In this document: positions 59,376-64,000 of the stretch, in pieces | How positions within the stretch are numbered: the stretch's first letter is position 1 | How the letters are laid out: each line of letters begins with the position of its first letter | Origin: Symsagittifera roscoffensis | Lineage: Eukaryota; Xenacoelomorpha; Acoela; Convolutidae | Direction: 5' to 3' | Assembly (NCBI RefSeq): GCF_963678635.1 | Contig: NC_087069.1 | Location: 12,916,874-12,980,873, forward strand | Length of the DNA: 64,000 bases | Position numbers and translations under genes: made by a program | The notes under the pieces: generated by a model | Databases searched by the model: none | Seen by the model: only the letters and a program-made list of their open reading frames with translations | Told to the model about the DNA's origin: nothing

Positions 59376-59945
59376 TGAGTTACTGAAGTCAAAATTTCAG
59401 CAAAGATAACCCATGATTGTCGAATGTATTTAATCTGCAGTGAGCAAAACTTAGAATACTTGAGCTTTACTACAGTTTTTTTGACAGTTTTTGTGATATC
59501 AACAATTTAAGGGTTGGAAATGGATACGGATTCGCTGTATTCAGCTCTTGCCAAGAAAGACATGTATGACTGTATTCATTCTGACAAACAATTTTTCCAC
59601 GAACGTGTTGTAGCGTTCCCAAGGAGCACGATGAAAGACTCAAGGCGACTTAGATGTTATGTTAATGTAGCAAGACTTATTAATGCTATGACAACAAGTC
59701 AGACAAGATGAAATTTAGCAGCAAAGAGTTAAATGAAAGAGTTCTAGAGGAATCCAGAGAAAGACTTATGGCAAAAAAGGACAATGCTCGGCGAAGCAAC
59801 CAACTTGACATTAGCAAACAGAAGTTTCAGAGCTATTAAAGATATGTTTGCTACACACAAGGATTGAGTTATTTTACCATAAAGATATATTCAGGATGAC
59901 GGAATACACACAAAACTTTTAAACTTGTAATTAAACATTAATGTA
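59376..59945 (+). pseudogene. Relic of Polinton/Maverick-type DNA polymerase B, palm and C-terminus
   Basis: The 65-residue frame at 59514-59711 begins inside LEMDTDSLYSALAKKD, which contains the Asp-Thr-Asp-Ser motif C of family B DNA polymerases. Immediately upstream, through one stop, the same frame reads NLEYLSFTTVFLTVFVIST, matching the helix that precedes motif C. After a shift near 59705, the next frame reads DKMKFSSKELNERVLEESRE, then RRSNQ, and finally LSYFTIK and, in another frame, DDGIHTKLLNL: in order, the thumb-side blocks of protein-primed polymerases of Polintons and related adintovirus-like elements. At least three disruptions are present. Polintons replicate with this enzyme. 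Neighbouring capsid, protease, ATPase or integrase genes were not found. Confidence 0.7.
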
Positions 59946-61430
59946 GCTGCATAAATTCAGTTTTGATTAAATAAACTTGAATTTAATTATTTATACGAAG
60001 CGTTGATTTTTTGTATTTTATCATTAAACTAACTTTTTTTCAAAAATTTGATTCTTTTTCTCGAAGTTTTTGTTAGGTTTCAGTACCGCTGTAGATAGTT
60101 TCATCAAAGTTTCTAATACAAATCACAAAATCAAAGCCTAGCTTTTACATATCTCAAACCGGGGATTTGCATTGGAAACACATGTGTCGGCAAAGTCCAG
60201 TGCCGAAAAAATTGGAAACTTATCATCTGAAACTTACCATCTTGGTGTAACACATTTTAACATATTATTTAAGCTATTAAAGGTGAAATCTTTAAGCTAT
60301 GTTAAGACATTCGGAAACCTTTTCCCTATCTTAAGGCATAGCTTGCAGACCTGATGACCTGTTCCCTGTATTAAAACATGGGGACCTCCAACAACCCCTT
60401 CCCCTCCCAGCTCTCCTCACTCTCCTTTTACTTTTGCTTATAGAGTTTTCGTACCAAGGAACCGCTAGATGAAGCCTCTGCTTTTAGTTTTCCTGCAGTT
60501 AAAATAAACTTCTTACAACTTAAATGAAAATTTTGCTTCTATTATACCTACATGCTCGCTCGTTTTCCTCGCTCGAAATTGAGCTTAATGTCAAAAATTA
60601 TCAACCGGTTTTTCTCGACACTGGGAAAACTTTTGAAATTTTAAAAGTTTTTCGCCTCACGACTAAAAGCGCTTCAATATGATATATTAGTTGATTCAAT
60701 CTAATTGGCTTACAAAATACATGATTTTGTGTGAAAAAAGCACATCGTGAGACCAAACTTTTTCACTTTTTTCTATGGTTGGAAAATTTTATCACAATCA
60801 CAAACTCACTGATTAGAAATGCTGAATGATGTTCAATTAGATTTGAGAATCTCAGTCTGTTCATTCCACTAGGAGCTGGGAAACTCCAACCATCTTTTAC
60901 ATCCAAACCCCCCTCTCTCTCTCTCTCGCCCCCCCCCCCCACCAAAAAAAAACAATAGGCTGAATAGTTAAAAACTGACCTGAGCAAGAACTAACTTATG
61001 CTTTATCTGCAAATCCTTAGATGAATCGAAGCTCCCCGTAGAGTAAAGAACAAACAAAAGAGCAAATGATAAAAGCAAAGGTTTTTAATTTAAAAATTTG
61101 AAATCCAAAGCTGTGAAAAAGTAATTCAGATGTTTATCTAAACTATAGGTATTTTCAAAAAAAAATAAAAAGCGTTTTCATAAAGTCAAGAGCATGATAA
61201 GTGGTTATTTTACATGCTGGTCCGGTTTTCGCAGTATGTTTCAACCAGTAGAAGAAAGAAAACTCAATTATCCAGCCGGACGAAAGTTCTGACGAGTCAG
61301 TGCGATGCGAAAGTTCGTGTTTTCTACAGCAGTTTAATGGCAGAATTGAACAAAATGAATCATGCTGATACTCAAATAAAGAAAATTTTTGAGACTTTTG
61401 TTTTGTAAAGATAAATACAAATAAAAGTGC
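59946..61430. other. AT-rich stretch, no supported gene
   Basis: No gene recognised. A low-complexity block at 60908-60951 reads CCCCTCTCTCTCTCTCTCG followed by a run of C and then A. The remaining short open frames have no recognisable motif. Confidence 0.5.
60908..60951. repeat. CT-rich, poly-C and poly-A microsatellite
   Basis: A (CT)n run, followed by about 12 C and then about 9 A. Simple-sequence DNA; open frames crossing it (minus 60763-60987) are not genes. Confidence 0.9.
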
Positions 61431-62690
61431 GCGACCCAAATAAGGTGTGTTGCGACTTTGCGCGACCCAAACTAGGTATGTTGTGACCATTGCGACTCAA
61501 AATAGGTATGTTGCGACTTTGTGCGACCGAACTATTTGCGCGACTTTGAATGGTTTCTAGTTTTCAGTTTTTGTGAGAACGATTTTGTTGTTGCCACAAA
61601 AAGATTGCGTATAATTTATGTTGCGGTCCTGTACTTGATCAGCAAATATGTTGATCTAGCTAACTGCACATTGGAATCACTTATATACTGGATAATTTTT
61701 CAATCTGCATCTGAATAAGGCTTATGCAAGCAAAAAATCCGACAACAGTTTCATTACTTAAGCTTTGCGCGACCCATGTTGCGACTTTGCGCGACCCATG
61801 TTGCAACTTTACGCAACCCTTGATGCGATTTTGCGCGACCCATGTTGCGACTTTGCGCGACCCATGTTGCAACTTTGCGCAACCCTTGATGTGACTTTGC
61901 GCGACCCATGTTGCGACTTTACGCGACGCATGTTGCAACTTTGCACGACCCAAATTAGCTATGTTGCTACTCTGTCCGACCCATGTTGCAACTTTGCACA
62001 ACCCAAATTAGCTATGTTGCGATTTTGCGCGACAAAACTAGGTATGTTGTGACCATTGCGACTCAAAATAGGTATGTTGCGACTTTGTGCGACCGAAATA
62101 TAAACGCGACTTTGAATTGTTTCTAGTTTTCAGTTTTTGTGAGAACGATTTTGTTGTTGCCCTAAAAGATTGCGTATAATTTATGTTGCGGTCCGGTATT
62201 TGATCAGAAAATATGTTGATCTAGCTAACTGCACATTGGAAATACTTATATGCTGGATGATTTTGCAATCTGCATCTGAATAAGGCTTATGCAAGCAAAA
62301 AATCCGACAACAGTTCCATTACTTAAGCTTTGCGCGACCCATGTTGCGACTTTGCGCAACCCATGTTGCAACTTTGTGCAACCCTTGATGCGACTTTGCG
62401 CGACCCATGTTGCGACTTTACGCGACACATGTTGCAACTTTGCGCGACCCAAATTAGCTATGTTGCGACTCTGTCCGACCCATGTTGCAACTTTGCACGA
62501 CCCAAATTTGCTATGTTGCGACTTTGTGCGACACAAATTATGTATGTTGCGACTTTGCGTGACCCAAATTAGCTATGTTGCAATTTTGCGCGACCCAAAT
62601 TATGTATGTTGCGACTTTGCGTGACCCAAATTAGGTATGTTGCGACTTTGGGCGACAAAAATTAGGTATGTTGGTACTTTGCGCTACGTC
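61430..62690. repeat. GCGACTTTGCGCGACCC tandem repeat
   Basis: Dense degenerate repeats of about 20-22 bases such as GCGCGACCCATGTTGCGAC, with variants ending AAATTAGCTATG or CCTTGATG. They occur in two arrays (61740-62100 and 62325-62690), each preceded by the same non-repetitive 250-base spacer (GATTGCGTATAATTTATG at 61603 and 62168; TTAAGCTTTGCGCGACCC at 61758 and 62323). Landmark offsets are 565-566 bases. Translations rich in Cys/Asp/Pro (plus) or Ala-Thr-Trp-Val (minus) are repeat shadows. Confidence 0.92.
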
Positions 62691-63242
62691 CATTTCGGCG
62701 ACTCACTTCCGTCGCAACATTAGTCGCGGACCTTGACCCGGGGACCTCTTCGGGATCCGGAGGATTCCTTCCCTGATACTATTGTACGATATCCAGTTTC
62801 GGCTGACCAACTCTAAAGTTTTGATTTGGTGCCAAAATACATTTTAAATTTGAGGACATAGTGTTTTGTTGTTGCATATGAAGGAAACTCATTACTGGCA
62901 TATCAGGAAAAGAAGATTTTTTCCCACCCAGTCGATATAACCAGGACTGTTGTAGCCGCCTTTCAAATTGAGCAAAACAAAAAGCAACAGATTGTTCCCC
63001 AAAAATTTTTTCAGGCTAGGAAACTTTGTTAAACTTGAGTCGAGCTAGTACGGTAAAACGAACGAATCACTCTCTCTACCTGAAAATTGTTGCTTCAAAA
63101 AGGATAAAAGTGTGCCAAATAGATATAGCTTCCTGTTAGTCACTTAAAACTCAGAAAATGTAACTCAGAAAAAATTAATGACTCGGTTAAAATTCAATTT
63201 CATACAAAAACAAGACTGCTCGTATCAAGGTGAAGCCCTGAA
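62691..63242. other. Stretch without supported gene
   Basis: A short GC-richer patch (62690-62765, GACCCGGGGACCTCTTCGGG) borders the tandem repeat; the rest is AT-rich with no recognisable features. Confidence 0.5.
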
Positions 63243-63715
63243 TGTTCCGACTGCCTTTTAAGGTTTATGGAGCAGCAGTAACATTAAAAAATCAAATGTA
63301 CTAAAACAAATTAGTTTTTTTTTTCTAAAATTTGAAATTTATTTAATGAAAAACCATCCCCCCACACGCCACATATAATACAAAAGGATAGATTTGGCTC
63401 CTTGTAACAAATTAGCTATGGCAAACAAACTTCTTTCAACCAATTTGGAACGATTTCTAAGACGGATTAACTCTCCGCTTACGCGTTAATAGCGCATAAT
63501 ATATCGCGCGTAATTGTCGCAAATTGGGCAAAATGGCAATCTTTAACAAAAAAGAAATCACAGGTGAAATATCATTTCGAATTTGAGCTTAGGACAACAA
63601 TACTTTTTGAATGATATTATAAAATTTTGTCAAATCATCAAAATTTAGTTAAAAAGTCGAAATTTGTCTGAAGAAAAAAAACCCTCATCGAGCACAAATA
63701 TTTTGTTCCTTTCGT
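63243..63715. repeat. Dispersed repeat, copy lacking the palindrome
   Basis: Second copy of the repeat flanking the palindrome. It matches 53545-53790 at 63243-63480 and 54590-54745 at 63580-63715, but between these it has about 100 bases of unrelated sequence (CGCGTTAATAGCGCATAAT...) where the other copy has the 732-base palindrome. ATG at 63418 begins the same short peptide (STNLERFLRRI). Confidence 0.65.
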
Positions 63716-64000
63716 ATCGAAATTCGGAACAATAATAATACTAGAATGATGGTAGAGTCTCAACAGCTTAAAACAAATGAGCTCAAAAATGAGTTGTACC
63801 AGCATTAAGTTTCTAGAAAACTATAGGGTGCCCGCACCGCAGTTCCATGGATAATAATCGATTAGAATGGAAAAATGTTGTCTAAAATGTTGTCATTATT
63901 ATCCATTTTTGTGGCAAATTTAGACCACGTAATCGTTTATATTGTCATTATAACGATTTTTTTCGTAAAATCACAATCCACTAAACTCCATTATAATGGT
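63716..64000. other. Window end, nothing recognised
   Basis: AT-rich; a few short direct repeats of ATTATTATCCAT-like sequence but no gene or element. Confidence 0.5.

Noticed and set aside
61681..62624. Cys/Asp- and Ala-Thr-Trp-Val-rich frames in the GCGAC repeat
   Set aside because: Translations of a short tandem repeat; both strands are open in the same place and no non-repeat domain is present.

Overview
The window is non-coding, repeat-dominated DNA from an invertebrate animal genome. Evidence for this is a Ty3/Gypsy element and a BEL/Pao element of metazoan type, a decayed protein-primed DNA polymerase B of Maverick/Polinton type, AT-rich intergenic DNA, exon-like splice sites and an assembly gap of exactly 200 N. 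I cannot name the species. The BEL/Pao proteins look arthropod-like to me, but that is memory, not a search.

Layout. (1) 1-18633: a very long satellite built on the hexamer GGTGAT (plus strand almost free of C), with interspersed TGGATAAGGTGATAG-type linkers and nested higher-order duplications, including a super-repeat offset of about 8.19 kb. (2) 18634-36023: one Ty3/Gypsy retrotransposon on the minus strand, inserted in that satellite. It has two LTRs of about 632 bp, a primer-binding site, gag, pol (protease, RT, RNase H, integrase, GPY/F module), and downstream of pol a decayed envelope-like gene resembling chuvirus-type glycoproteins. (3) 23958-29192: a complete-looking BEL/Pao element, also minus strand, nested in the Gypsy copy at the very end of pol, with 528-bp LTRs and a perfect 5-bp target duplication CTGCG. 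Its internal region begins inside the Gag zinc knuckles, so most of gag is missing. LTR divergence read by eye (about 4% for Gypsy, about 2% for BEL/Pao) agrees with the nesting order. (4) 36024-47225: the satellite resumes in the same orientation, then changes to a different higher-order dialect with 0.43-kb and 1.3-kb periods. (5) 47226 to about 53050: a fossil Gypsy-like element with gag and RT remnants and an internally duplicated gag segment. (6) 53545-64000: AT-rich DNA with a 313-bp-arm palindrome whose arms encode the same peptide, a dispersed repeat pair (one copy lacking the palindrome), a possible first exon of a claudin-like membrane protein, a cluster of GTAAGTGGAATCC motifs in both orientations, a Polinton-type polymerase B relic, and a GCGACTTTGCGCGACCC tandem repeat with a 565-bp duplicated super-unit.

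No intact host gene is demonstrable, and every retroelement gene carries stops or frameshifts. The coherent story is layered insertion: the satellite was invaded by Gypsy, Gypsy was invaded by BEL/Pao, and the satellite kept expanding by unequal exchange. The long open frames in the satellite are by-products of a stop-poor hexamer, not genes.
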